From: Acidovorax sp. MR-S7
GTDB taxonomy: Bacteria > Pseudomonadota > Gammaproteobacteria > Burkholderiales > Burkholderiaceae_C
Assembly: GCF_000400995.2 (NCBI RefSeq)
Contig: NZ_DF238891.1
Coordinates: 62,001 to 126,000 of the forward strand
Length of the DNA: 64,000 bases
Reading direction: 5' to 3'
Position numbers and translations under genes: made by a program. Within the stretch, counting starts at the first letter, position 1. The number at the start of each line of letters is the position of its first letter. Shown one piece after another: positions 46,095 through 54,550 of the stretch. A model generated the notes under the pieces. The model was given only the letters and a program-made list of their open reading frames with translations, had not been told where the DNA came from and did no database searches.

Positions 46095-46100
46095 TATAAT
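46095..46100 (+). promoter_or_regulatory. -10 box of rplM-rpsI
   Basis: A consensus TATAAT in TTTTTTGTATAATGCG lies 33 bases after the kinase stop. It precedes a leader of about 120 nucleotides before the rplM ATG. The leader contains GAGGCCTC and AGAGAGGCAC elements that could pair and might be a site for L13 autogenous control, as known elsewhere, but I could not fold it. Confidence 0.65.
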
Positions 46101-46225
46101 GCGCGGCTTCGCAGCGATTTACTGGTCCCGCGGCGAAGACTTCATCTGCCACCTAAGAGGCCTCCAGAAGAGAGGCACCGACCGTGGAAAAGGACCGCCA
46201 AACCCCCTCTTGCAAAGAGAAACTC

Positions 46226-46654
46226 ATGTCCACATTCAGCGCAAAGCCCGCTGAGGTCGTGCACGAGTGGTTTGTGATTGACGCCACCGACAAGGTGCTC
46301 GGCCGGGTAGCCAGCGAAGTTGCCCTCCGTCTGCGCGGCAAACACAAAGCCATTTACACGCCTCACGTCGATACTGGCGATTACATCGTCATCATCAACG
46401 CCTCCAAGCTCAAGGTCACCGGCACCAAGTCCCTGGACAAGGTGTACTACCGCCATTCCGGCTATCCCGGCGGCATCACGGCCACCAACTTTCGCGACCT
46501 GCAGGCCAAGCACCCCGGCCGCGCGCTGGAGAAGGCTGTCAAGGGCATGCTGCCCAAGGGCCCCCTGGGCTACGCCATGATCAAGAAGCTCAAGGTCTAC
46601 GGCGGCGCGGAGCATCCGCACACCGCCCAGCAGCCCAAGGCTCTGGAAATCTAA
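46226..46654 (+). CDS. rplM: 50S ribosomal protein L13
   Basis: A 142-residue L13: [55 protein letters not shown] and [20 protein letters not shown]. It is in the usual pair with S9. The ATG at 46226 is preferred to the upstream one because it matches the normal start. Confidence 0.98.
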
Positions 46655-46663
46655 GGAGCTGAA

Positions 46664-47056
46664 ATGATTGGTGAATGGAACAATGGCACCGGCCGTCGCA
46701 AGTCCAGCGTCGCCCGCGTGTTTCTGAAGAAGGGTTCCGGCAAGATCACTGTGAATGGCAAGGACATTCAGCAGTATTTCGGCCGCGAAACCTCCATCAT
46801 GATCGCCAAGCAGCCGCTGGTGCTCACCAACCATGTCGAGACCTTCGACATCCAGGTGAACGTGCACGGCGGCGGTGAGTCCGGTCAGGCCGGCGCCACC
46901 CGCCACGGCATCACCCGCGCTCTGATCGACTACGACGCGACGCTCAAGCCCCAGCTCAGCGCTGCCGGCTTCGTGACCCGCGATGCCCGCGAGGTCGAGC
47001 GTAAGAAGGTCGGCCTGCACTCCGCACGCCGCGCCAAGCAGTTCTCGAAGCGCTAA
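46664..47056 (+). CDS. rpsI: 30S ribosomal protein S9
   Basis: A 130-residue S9: [58 protein letters not shown] and the C-terminal [12 protein letters not shown] tail that contacts tRNA in the P site. It follows rplM after nine bases. Confidence 0.98.
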   Translation: MIGEWNNGTGRRKSSVARVFLKKGSGKITVNGKDIQQYFGRETSIMIAKQPLVLTNHVETFDIQVNVHGGGESGQAGATRHGITRALIDYDATLKPQLSAAGFVTRDAREVERKKVGLHSARRAKQFSKR

Positions 47057-47072
47057 GTTTCGAGCCCTGTCG

Positions 47073-47099
47073 AAAAAACCGCCTGCGTGGCGGTTTTTT
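47073..47099 (+). terminator. rho-independent terminator of rplM-rpsI
   Basis: AAAAAACCGCC (47073-47083), TGCGT loop and GGCGGTTTTTT (47089-47099): an 11-bp perfect stem with terminal T-run, 16 bases after the rpsI stop. Confidence 0.93.
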
Positions 47100-47129
47100 C
47101 TTTTTCGCCACGCTCTGGAGGCTCCCCCC

Positions 47130-47846
47130 ATGCGTTTTCGCCTGTTGCGCCGCCGCCTGACCATCAGCGCCCCGCGGGTCGCCATCCGCAGCGCCATGCC
47201 CTGGCCGCTGCGCTGGCTGAGCGCCGCCGTGGTGCTCGGGCTGTGTGGTGCCGTGGCGCTGTGGGCGTTCGAGTTCGGCAAGAGCATTGCGGGCCTGGAT
47301 TCAGGCGCGCGAGAGGAACTGCAGCGCCTGCGTGCCGAGGTGGCGCAGCTGCGCGAGGAAAACCACCGGTTCCAGGACCAGGGCATTGCTGCCAAGAGCC
47401 TGCGCACGGCCGAGGGTGCGGCGATGGATCGGTTGTCCGAGCAGGTCCGGCAACTGGAGGCCGACAACCGCAGCCTGCGCGACGACCTGGGCTTCTTCGA
47501 GAAGCTCATTCCCGCCACCAAGGTCGGCAAGGCGTTGAGCATCCGCGGCCTGCATGCGGAGGTGCTGGGCGATGGAGCGCAGCTGCGTTGGCAGGTGCTG
47601 GCCATCCAGCCCATGCGCAATGCGCCCGAATTCAAGGGGCGGCTGGAACTGGTGCTGGCCGGCTCGCTGGACGGCGCGCCCTGGGCATCGCAGTCGCCGG
47701 CGGTCGACCAGCCCGTGCAGTTCCAGCAATACCGCCGGATGCAGGGCGTGGTGAACCTGCCTGCGCGGGCCATGGTAAAAACCGTGACGGCACGCTTGCT
47801 GGAGGGCTCCTCCGTGCGTGCCATCCAGACCTTCACCCTCGAATGA
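47130..47846 (+). CDS. single-pass membrane protein with coiled coil (DUF6776-like)
   Basis: A 238-residue protein with one transmembrane segment (LRWLSAAVVLGLCGAVALWAF, about residues 28-48), then heptad-rich coiled coil (REELQRLRAEVAQLREENHR, and LSEQVRQLEADNRSLRDDLG) and a beta-rich C-terminal domain. This layout resembles the PilN/DUF6776 proteins found next to a bactofilin gene in many Burkholderiales. It probably works with the bactofilin encoded 55 bases downstream in organising the envelope. Confidence 0.7.
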   Translation: MRFRLLRRRLTISAPRVAIRSAMPWPLRWLSAAVVLGLCGAVALWAFEFGKSIAGLDSGAREELQRLRAEVAQLREENHRFQDQGIAAKSLRTAEGAAMDRLSEQVRQLEADNRSLRDDLGFFEKLIPATKVGKALSIRGLHAEVLGDGAQLRWQVLAIQPMRNAPEFKGRLELVLAGSLDGAPWASQSPAVDQPVQFQQYRRMQGVVNLPARAMVKTVTARLLEGSSVRAIQTFTLE

Positions 47847-47901
47847 GCCTGCACGGGCCCGGCTGCGGACCCGCTGGCACCCCTTCCCCAGGAGATCCTG
47901 C

Positions 47902-48300
47902 ATGTTTTCTCGCAAGAAACAGCCGCCCATCAAAAGCCTGATCGCCCAGGGGACGCACGTGCAGGGCGATCTGTCGTTCACCGACGGGTTGCGGATCGAC
48001 GGCGAGGTCGTGGGGGATGTGCGTTCCACCGTGGAGCCCAGCATCCTCGTGGTGTCCGAATTGGGGCGGGTCCAGGGAGCGCTGCATGCCTCGCACGTCA
48101 TCGTCAACGGCACGGTCGAGGGGCCGGTGCACGCGGCCGAACTGCTGGAAGTGCAGCCCAAGGCGCGCATCATGGGCAATGTGCATTACAAGGCCCTTGA
48201 AATGCACCAGGGTGCCGTGATCTCTGGGCAGATGTGCCCCGCAAGCACGCTGTTGCTGGAGGAAAAGCCCACACTGAAGCTGGCGTCAAACGCCACTTGA
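47902..48300 (+). CDS. bactofilin
   Basis: A 132-residue bactofilin with the short N-terminal [20 protein letters not shown], then beta-helix repeats [20 protein letters not shown] and [20 protein letters not shown]. It differs from the bactofilin at 22286, which has a long Thr/Pro-rich tail. Bactofilin filaments often anchor M23 peptidases, and an M23 gene is about 1.6 kb downstream. Confidence 0.93.
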   Translation: MFSRKKQPPIKSLIAQGTHVQGDLSFTDGLRIDGEVVGDVRSTVEPSILVVSELGRVQGALHASHVIVNGTVEGPVHAAELLEVQPKARIMGNVHYKALEMHQGAVISGQMCPASTLLLEEKPTLKLASNAT

Positions 48301-48359
48301 GCGCACGCCATGCGGCATTGCCTTACCATCGTGCACAAGATTGCCCCAAGGAGCCTCAT

Positions 48360-48725
48360 ATGAGCGCCGTTGCCGAAAATACCCCCACCGACATGCCCGC
48401 CCCCATCGTCTTCACCGACAGCGCTGCCGCCAAGGTGGCCGATCTGATCGCTGAGGAGGGCAACCCCGACCTGAAGCTGCGCGTCTTCGTGCAAGGCGGC
48501 GGATGCTCGGGCTTCCAGTACGGCTTCACCTTCGATGAGATCACCAACGAAGACGACACCACCATGACCAAGAACGGTGTGTCGCTGCTGATCGATGCGA
48601 TGAGCTACCAGTACCTGGTGGGCGCGGAAATCGACTACAAGGAAGACCTGCAGGGCGCGCAGTTCGTCATCAAGAACCCGAACGCCCAGACCACCTGCGG
48701 CTGCGGGTCCAGCTTCTCCGCCTGA
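48360..48725 (+). CDS. erpA: iron-sulfur cluster insertion protein ErpA
   Basis: A 121-residue A-type carrier: [17 protein letters not shown] with the first cysteine, and a C-terminal [10 protein letters not shown] carrying the other two. It delivers clusters to target enzymes. AAGGAGCC lies before the ATG. Confidence 0.96.
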   Translation: MSAVAENTPTDMPAPIVFTDSAAAKVADLIAEEGNPDLKLRVFVQGGGCSGFQYGFTFDEITNEDDTTMTKNGVSLLIDAMSYQYLVGAEIDYKEDLQGAQFVIKNPNAQTTCGCGSSFSA

Positions 48726-48751
48726 AAGCAGAAGCTTCTCGCACCCACGAG

Positions 48752-48774
48752 AGCCGCCTCCGGGCGGCTTTTTC
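48752..48774. terminator. terminator between erpA and anmK
   Basis: AGCCGCC (48752-48758), TCCG and GGCGGCT (48763-48769) followed by TTTTC. The anmK stop codon lies at its right edge, so the element serves the erpA direction. Confidence 0.8.
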
Positions 48775-49891
48775 ATGCGCGGTAGAGCGCGCCCAGGATG
48801 CGGGGGCCGCGCGCGCCCGTGACGCCGGGGCTGCTGGCGGGCTGGCCTTCCAGGCACTGGCGCGCCAGCCATGCGAAGGCGGCGGCCTCGACCTGCTGGG
48901 GCGGCAGCCCATGGCGGCTGGAGGGTTCGACGGATACGCGGGGCAGCAGGGCCTGCAGGCGTTCCATCAGGTAGCGGTTCAGCGCGCCGCCACCGCAGAC
49001 GATGAGCAAATCGCTGCCGGGGGCATGCCGCGCAAAGTCCTGCGCGCAAGCGCGGGCGGTGAATTCGGTCAGCGTGGCCTGGACATCCTGGGGGCGGCGT
49101 GCCTGCGTGGCGGATACATGCCGTTCGAGCCACGGCGTATTGAAGAGGTCGCGCCCCGTGCTCTTCGGAGGAGCGAGCGTGAGGAAGGGCTCGGACAGCA
49201 TGGCTTCCAGCAGGGCGGGGAGGACCTGTCCACTGCGGCCCCAGGCGCCGGCGTCATCGAAGGGCTGGCCCGTGTGCTGCTGGCACCACTGGTCCATGAG
49301 CGCATTGCCGGGCCCGCAGTCGAACCCGAACGTGGCGCCATCTGCGCGCAAGACGCTCAGGTTGGAAATGCCTCCGACGTTCAGCACGCCCACGGTGCGC
49401 CCCGCCTGGCCGAAGACGCTCCGGTGGAAGGCGGGGACGAGGGGCGCGCCTTGGCCGCCTGCCGCCACATCGCGGCTGCGGAAGTCGGCCGCGACGGTGA
49501 TGCCGCAGCATTCGGCCAGCAGGGCGGGGTTGTTGATCTGCAGCGTGTACCCGGTGCCATCGAAGGCCTGGGGACGGTGGCGCACCGTCTGGCCGTGGGC
49601 GCCAACAGCCAGCACCTGGTGCGGCTGCATTCCCGCCCGGTCCAGCAATTGGCGAACGACGTCGGCATAGGCGCGGGCCAGCGCATTGGCGGCCAGCGCT
49701 GCACGGTGCAGCTCGTCGGGGCCGCTGGTGTTCAGGGCGAGCAGCTCTGCTCTTAAATCAGGCGCTAGCGGCGCGGATACATGCTGCGCCACGCGGCAAT
49801 TCGAGTCTGAAAGATCGGCCAGCACGCCGTCGATGCCATCGAGCGAGGTGCCCGACATCAGCCCGATGAACCACCGCGCCTGGCTGTGCAT
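48773..49891 (-). CDS. anmK: anhydro-N-acetylmuramic acid kinase
   Basis: A 372-residue AnmK: FIGLMSGTSLDGIDGVLADL at the start, VGAHGQTVRHRPQ, AADFRSRDVAAGGQGAPLVP, LNVGGISNLSVL and a GFDCGPGNALMDQW. It opens and phosphorylates 1,6-anhydro-MurNAc released by lytic transglycosylases, for cell-wall recycling. Its 5' end is close to the M23 peptidase gene transcribed in the same direction. Confidence 0.95.
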   Translation of the reverse strand: MHSQARWFIGLMSGTSLDGIDGVLADLSDSNCRVAQHVSAPLAPDLRAELLALNTSGPDELHRAALAANALARAYADVVRQLLDRAGMQPHQVLAVGAHGQTVRHRPQAFDGTGYTLQINNPALLAECCGITVAADFRSRDVAAGGQGAPLVPAFHRSVFGQAGRTVGVLNVGGISNLSVLRADGATFGFDCGPGNALMDQWCQQHTGQPFDDAGAWGRSGQVLPALLEAMLSEPFLTLAPPKSTGRDLFNTPWLERHVSATQARRPQDVQATLTEFTARACAQDFARHAPGSDLLIVCGGGALNRYLMERLQALLPRVSVEPSSRHGLPPQQVEAAAFAWLARQCLEGQPASSPGVTGARGPRILGALYRA

Positions 49892-49904
49892 GGGCGCAGG
49901 GAGA

Positions 49905-51269
49905 TCAGTCCGCGCTGGCTAGCTGGAACTGGGCCGCCGAGGCGAGCTGCACGCGCATGTTGGCCGCCAGGCGGTTGAAGGTGGCGCGCGAGGCGCCCGA
50001 CACGGGCTGTGCGGCTTCGCTCTGCTGGGCGATGGTCATCGGATCCTGGTGCACGCCGTTCACCCGGAACTCGAAGTGCAGGTGCGGCCCCGTGGCCCAG
50101 CCCGTGGAGCCCACGGCGCCGAGTTTCTGGCCCTGCTCCACGGCCTGGCCTTTGGATACGTCGATGCGGCTCAGGTGCGCGTAGACGGTGACGTGCTGGT
50201 TGCGGTGCTTGACGTAGACCACGTTGCCATAGCCGTTCTGCACACCGGCGAAATCGACCACGCCGTCGCCGACTGTGCGCACGGATGTGCCCGTGGGTGC
50301 GGCGAAGTCCGTGCCCAGGTGGGCGCGCCAGGTCTTGTGGATGGGGTGCATGCGCATGGAGAAGCCGCTGGAGATGCGGGAGAACTCCACCGGCGAGGTG
50401 AGGTAGGCGCGGCGCATGCTCTCGCCATCCAGCGTGTAGTACGAGCCCTTGGCCGCGCCGCTTTCCTGGAACCAGAGGGCATCGTAGGTCTTGCCGTTGT
50501 TGTGGAACTCGGCGCTCAGCACGCGGCCGCTGCGCAGCGGCTCGCCGTCGGCCTCCAGGGTTTCGTAGACGACGGAGAACCGGTCTTCCTTGCGCAGCGC
50601 GCGGTGGAAGTCGATGTTGCTGGAGAATATCTCGGCCATCTGCACGGCCACGCCGTCGGGAATGTTGGAGGCATCGGTGGCGGCGAACAGCGAGGTACGG
50701 ATAACGCCGCCCGCCAGCCGGCTGCCCACGGTGAGCGGCGCCGTCTCGATGCGCGAGGCGAAGCCGCCGCCTTCCTTGCGCTCGACCACGAGGCGCTTGA
50801 AATAGCCGCTGTCGTCCGGCGCCCAGCGCGCGGACAGGCGCAGCAGGCGATGGTCGTCCGAGGTTTCGGCGGAGACGGAGCGGCCCGCACGGCCCAGCAG
50901 GTTCTGGCGCACCAGCCCGTCGCCGCGCAGGAACGCCGAGGCGGCCGGATCGGCGATGCCCAGGCGCTGCAGCAGGCTTTCGGCCGTGTCGGCGCTGCGC
51001 GTGGTATCGGAGCGGTAGAGCGAATAGCCCGGCATGTCCACCAGGGCCGACAGGGGCTCGTCGCCCGCCAGCGATTCCACGGCGTGGGTGACGGTGGTCA
51101 CGGGCAGGTCGGCCGGGTCCGGAGCGAGGGACGCCACGGCAAAAGCACCGCCACCGCCTGTGAGCAGCACGGACGCCACGGCGGCGGTAATGCGCTTCGG
51201 ATGCTTCTGAACGGATTGCTTCAAATGGCCCAGCAGAACCAGGCAGGCGGTGGTCAAGCCGTTGTTCAA
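49905..51269 (-). CDS. M23 peptidoglycan endopeptidase, membrane-anchored
   Basis: A 454-residue protein if started at TTG 51269, which has a GGGG motif at good spacing; the frame is open further upstream without recognisable sequence. It has an N-terminal membrane segment ([20 protein letters not shown]), a middle region with an SH3-like [20 protein letters not shown] portion and a C-terminal LytM domain with the zinc ligands in [14 protein letters not shown] and [12 protein letters not shown]. It cleaves peptide cross-links, probably at the division site or in growth, possibly guided by the bactofilins. Confidence 0.88.
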   Translation of the reverse strand: MNNGLTTACLVLLGHLKQSVQKHPKRITAAVASVLLTGGGGAFAVASLAPDPADLPVTTVTHAVESLAGDEPLSALVDMPGYSLYRSDTTRSADTAESLLQRLGIADPAASAFLRGDGLVRQNLLGRAGRSVSAETSDDHRLLRLSARWAPDDSGYFKRLVVERKEGGGFASRIETAPLTVGSRLAGGVIRTSLFAATDASNIPDGVAVQMAEIFSSNIDFHRALRKEDRFSVVYETLEADGEPLRSGRVLSAEFHNNGKTYDALWFQESGAAKGSYYTLDGESMRRAYLTSPVEFSRISSGFSMRMHPIHKTWRAHLGTDFAAPTGTSVRTVGDGVVDFAGVQNGYGNVVYVKHRNQHVTVYAHLSRIDVSKGQAVEQGQKLGAVGSTGWATGPHLHFEFRVNGVHQDPMTIAQQSEAAQPVSGASRATFNRLAANMRVQLASAAQFQLASAD

Positions 51270-51463
51270 GAGTCTTACCCCAAACAAATGTGCTTCCTGG
51301 CCCTCCGCGAAGGCGGAAGTCTCAGGGCGGGAAGCATCAGGAATCGGTGTGCGGCAGAGGAGGCAAGAGCCTGGGCAGGTGGGCGGGCCCACTAGAATCC
51401 ACCGCTGGAAAAGTGGCCGGAAGTATAGTCCCGGCAGCGCCCATTACACCCCAGAAAACCCTT

Positions 51464-52696
51464 ATGAATCAATCTGCTGTTACAACATTCCCGGTAACCG
51501 AAGGTGTAGGACGAGCGCTTGAAGTCTCGCTGCGCGGCGCTGACGAGCTGCTGCCCAAGGACGAGTGGACGCGCAAGCTGGCGCGCTCGGAGGCGACCGG
51601 CCAGCCGCTGCGCATCAAGCTGGGGCTGGACCCGACGGCGCCCGACATCCACCTGGGCCACACGGTGGTGCTCAACAAGATGCGCCAGCTGCAGGACCTG
51701 GGCCACCAGGTGATCTTCCTGATCGGCGACTTCACCAGCCTGATCGGCGATCCCTCGGGCCGCAACTCCACCCGCCCGCCGCTCACGGCCGAGCAGATCA
51801 AGCTGAACGCCGAGACCTACTACACCCAGGCGGCGCGTGTGCTCGACCCGCAGCGCACCGAGATCCGCTACAACAGCGAATGGAGCGACGCCCTGGGCGC
51901 GCGCGGCATGATCCAGCTCGCGGCCCGCTACACCGTGGCGCGAATGATGGAGCGCGACGACTTCCACAAGCGCTTCAGCGCGGGCCAGTCCATCAGCGTG
52001 CACGAATTCCTCTACCCGCTCATGCAGGGCTACGACTCGGTGGCGCTCAAGAGCGACCTGGAGCTGGGTGGCACGGACCAGAAGTTCAACCTGCTCATGG
52101 GCCGCCACCTCCAGCAGGAATATGGCCAGGAGCCGCAGTGCGTGCTCACCATGCCCCTGCTCGTGGGGCTGGACGGGGTGGACAAGATGTCCAAGTCCAA
52201 GCACAACTACATCGGCATCACCGAGGAGGCCAACACCATGTTCGCCAAGGTGCTGTCGATCTCCGACGACCTGATGTGGGACTGGTACACGCTGCTGTCG
52301 TTCAAGAGCCTGGCCGAGATCGCCGCGCTGAAAGCGGAGGTGGCAGGCGGGCGCAATCCCAAGGACGCCAAGGTGATGCTGGCCAGGGAGATCACCACGC
52401 GCTTCCACAGCGCGCAGGCGGCCGACGCAGCGGAGCAGGACTTCGCCAACCGCAGCAAGGGCGGGGTGCCCGACGAGATCCCCGAGGTGCAGCTGGCCGG
52501 CGCCCCGCTGGGTATCGGCGCCTTGCTCAAGCAGGCCAACCTCGCGCCCTCGACCAGCGAGGCCAACCGCCTGATCGACGGCGGCGGCGTGCGCGTGGAC
52601 GGCTCCGTGGTCGGCGACAAGGCTTTGAAGCTGGGTGCGGGCAGCTACGTGGTGCAGGTGGGCAAGCGCAAGTTCGCGCGCGTGACGCTGGCTTGA
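51464..52696 (+). CDS. tyrS: tyrosyl-tRNA synthetase
   Basis: A 410-residue TyrRS of the TyrZ-type length: [20 protein letters not shown] for the HIGH motif, [27 protein letters not shown] for KMSKS and a C-terminal S4 domain ([20 protein letters not shown]). It charges tRNA-Tyr. The promoter shared with the M23 gene lies in the 194-base divergent spacer before it. Confidence 0.98.
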   Translation: MNQSAVTTFPVTEGVGRALEVSLRGADELLPKDEWTRKLARSEATGQPLRIKLGLDPTAPDIHLGHTVVLNKMRQLQDLGHQVIFLIGDFTSLIGDPSGRNSTRPPLTAEQIKLNAETYYTQAARVLDPQRTEIRYNSEWSDALGARGMIQLAARYTVARMMERDDFHKRFSAGQSISVHEFLYPLMQGYDSVALKSDLELGGTDQKFNLLMGRHLQQEYGQEPQCVLTMPLLVGLDGVDKMSKSKHNYIGITEEANTMFAKVLSISDDLMWDWYTLLSFKSLAEIAALKAEVAGGRNPKDAKVMLAREITTRFHSAQAADAAEQDFANRSKGGVPDEIPEVQLAGAPLGIGALLKQANLAPSTSEANRLIDGGGVRVDGSVVGDKALKLGAGSYVVQVGKRKFARVTLA

Positions 52697-52702
52697 TGTA
52701 GA

Positions 52703-52752
52703 GCAAAATTGGCCTCCAGCGCTTGTCTGAAAAGCGCTGGCAGCTATAAAAA
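52703..52752. repeat. palindromic repeat copy after tyrS
   Basis: GCCTCCAGCGCTTGTCTGAA and AAGCGCTGGCAGCTATAAAA (52712-52750) form a complete unit with core arms CCAGCGCTT and AAGCGCTGG. It separates tyrS from the converging LysR gene. Confidence 0.85.
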
Positions 52753-52761
52753 TGGAAGCGA

Positions 52762-53757
52762 TCAGTCCAGGTTGTCGTTGAGGTCCGGGTCCGGCACCTC
52801 GCCGATGGCCTGGCGCGTGGCCTGCGCCTGCAGCAGCAGCCAGGCGCAGAAGGCCTGGATCTCGGGCCGCTGGCTGCTGCGCGGGCCCACCACCAGCCAG
52901 TAGACCAGGGGCGAGTCCAGCCGGTGCCCGGGCAGCACCTCCACGAGATCGCCCGAGGCCAGGCTTTCCGCGATGAGCGGCATGCGCGCCAGCGCCAAGC
53001 CCTGGCCGGCCAGGGCGGCCTGCACGATCTGCTGCGCATAGTTGAAGTACAGCCAGCGCTTGGGCTGCAGCCGGCCCAGGCCGTTGAGGTCGAACCACCG
53101 GCGCCAGGTGATCCACTCGAAATACGGCATGCGGTAGGCGTCGCCCGCCTCGATGAGGGTGAACTGCGCCACGTCCTCGGGCGAGCTGATTGGCGCCGCG
53201 CTCTTGAGCAGCCAGGGGCTGGCCACCACCGCGAGCTGCTCGCCGAACAGGCGCTGCGCGCCCGGCGCCACGCTGGCGGGCACGCTGGAGCGCAGGGCCA
53301 GGTCGACGTCGGAGGTGTCGAGGTCGACGATGGTGTCGCTGGCGTCGATGCGAATGTCGATGTCCGGGTTGTCGCGCTGGAACTCCTCCATGCGCGGGAT
53401 CAGCCACATGGAGGCGAAGCTCGCCCAGGTGGTGATGGCCACGCTCCTGCGCCCCGCCGTCTGGCGCACCAGCCGCACGGCGGCGTCCATGCGCTCCAGC
53501 GCCGGGCCCACGGCACGCTGCAACTGCCCGCCCGCGCTGGTGAGCTCCACCGCGCGCGTGTGGCGCAGGAAAAGCGGCACGCCCACCTCCTCCTCCAGGG
53601 CCTGGATCTGCCGGCTCACGGCCGACTGGGTGAGCGACAGTTCTTCCGCCGCCGCGCGGAAGTTCAGGTGCCGGGCCACGGCCAGGAAGGCGCGCCAGTG
53701 CCCCACGGCCACGGGGCGGGTGCGCAGATGGGCGATGGGAGGCGGGAGCGAGGGCAT
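52762..53757 (-). CDS. LysR-family regulator (GcvA-like)
   Basis: A 331-residue LysR protein: winged helix FLAVARHLNFRAAAEELSLT then QSAVSRQIQALEEEVGVPLF, and an inducer domain with TTWASFASMWLIPRMEEFQ. It belongs to the GcvA/AmpR-type subgroup by its DVDLALRSS element. The divergent DUF2917 gene is the likely target. Confidence 0.92.
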   Translation of the reverse strand: MPSLPPPIAHLRTRPVAVGHWRAFLAVARHLNFRAAAEELSLTQSAVSRQIQALEEEVGVPLFLRHTRAVELTSAGGQLQRAVGPALERMDAAVRLVRQTAGRRSVAITTWASFASMWLIPRMEEFQRDNPDIDIRIDASDTIVDLDTSDVDLALRSSVPASVAPGAQRLFGEQLAVVASPWLLKSAAPISSPEDVAQFTLIEAGDAYRMPYFEWITWRRWFDLNGLGRLQPKRWLYFNYAQQIVQAALAGQGLALARMPLIAESLASGDLVEVLPGHRLDSPLVYWLVVGPRSSQRPEIQAFCAWLLLQAQATRQAIGEVPDPDLNDNLD

Positions 53758-53878
53758 GGCGTATTAATGAGGAAAGGGAATCAAAATCCTAGCGTGATTT
53801 CATCGATCGCGGTAGTGCTCCGCAGGCTGCGCGTATTAACGGTGAAGGACAGGTGTCGCAGGCGCTCCGCAATTGATG

Positions 53879-53892
53879 CGATTCATGAATCG
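53879..53892. promoter_or_regulatory. candidate LysR operator upstream of the DUF2917 gene
   Basis: A perfect 14-bp palindrome, CGATTCATGAATCG, in the 218-base spacer between the divergent LysR and DUF2917 genes. ATTC-N-GAAT type dyads are common LysR half-site arrangements. The spacer also holds ATTAAT/ATTAAC repeats that may be a second site. Confidence 0.6.
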
Positions 53893-53975
53893 ATAAGGCG
53901 GCCCGTTTTCATTGGACTGGCTGGCCTCTCGCGGCGCACACTGGCAGCCATTCAAGGGTTTACCTGGAGACCGCC

Positions 53976-54347
53976 ATGACCGCCTCGCACGTTCTGAATT
54001 CGCAACATTCCGCCTCCGTGGGTACCGTCGGCCCCGAGGCCTGCACGCTGGCCGTGGGCGCGGCGCACAGCCTGTACCCCAAGGCCGCCATGGTGCTGCG
54101 CGTGGTCAGCGGCCAGGCCTGGGTCACGCTGAACGACGGGCCCCACGGCTGGTGCGAGGAATCCGGCGACGTGGTGCTGCACCCGGGCCAGAGCGTGGGC
54201 GTGGCGCCGGGCCAGCATGCGGTGGTCGAGCCCATGGGGCCGCAGCCGCTGCAGTACCAGTGGCGCCGCGCGGGCGCAGCGCAGGCCCAGCCCGCGGCGC
54301 CCCGGCGGCAGGCTGCGGCGGCGGACCGCGACACCTGCTGCGCCTGA
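53976..54347 (+). CDS. DUF2917 protein
   Basis: A 123-residue protein of the DUF2917 family: AHSLYPKAAMVLRVVSGQAW then VTLNDGPHGWCEESGDVVLH and PGQSVGVAPGQHAVVEP form a small cupin-like barrel, and the tail is Ala/Gln/Pro-rich ending DTCCA. In this order it is commonly divergent from a GcvA-like LysR gene. Its function is not known. Confidence 0.85.
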   Translation: MTASHVLNSQHSASVGTVGPEACTLAVGAAHSLYPKAAMVLRVVSGQAWVTLNDGPHGWCEESGDVVLHPGQSVGVAPGQHAVVEPMGPQPLQYQWRRAGAAQAQPAAPRRQAAAADRDTCCA

Positions 54348-54380
54348 CGCGGCGGCTGCGGCTGCGATAGGGCCTCGATG

Positions 54381-54421
54381 GCTGCCAGTGCCCGTAGGAG
54401 GGCGCTGGCAGCTTTTTTTTG
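54381..54421 (+). terminator. terminator derived from the palindromic repeat
   Basis: GCTGCCAGTGCC (54381-54392) pairs with GGCGCTGGCAGC (54401-54412) in a 12-bp stem with one G-T mismatch, followed by nine T. The sequence GCTGCCAG-CGCTGGCAGCT is the repeat's arm, here made into a working-looking intrinsic terminator after the DUF2917 gene. Confidence 0.8.
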
Positions 54422-54550
54422 TGGGCGCCCGGCGTGGAGGGTGCCATGCAACTTTTATTGACATGCCCGCCCCCGCTCCCGCGGCATGGCGCCGGATAAT
54501 GCGCGGAGCATCGCGCGGGCCCCGCGCCCCTGTTCTCTCCACCCATCCAC

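Noticed and set aside
49745-49775. AAATCAGGCGCTAGCG within anmK as another coding repeat copy
   Set aside because: Only a short GCGCTAGCG-type match is present and flanks are missing, so chance is likely.
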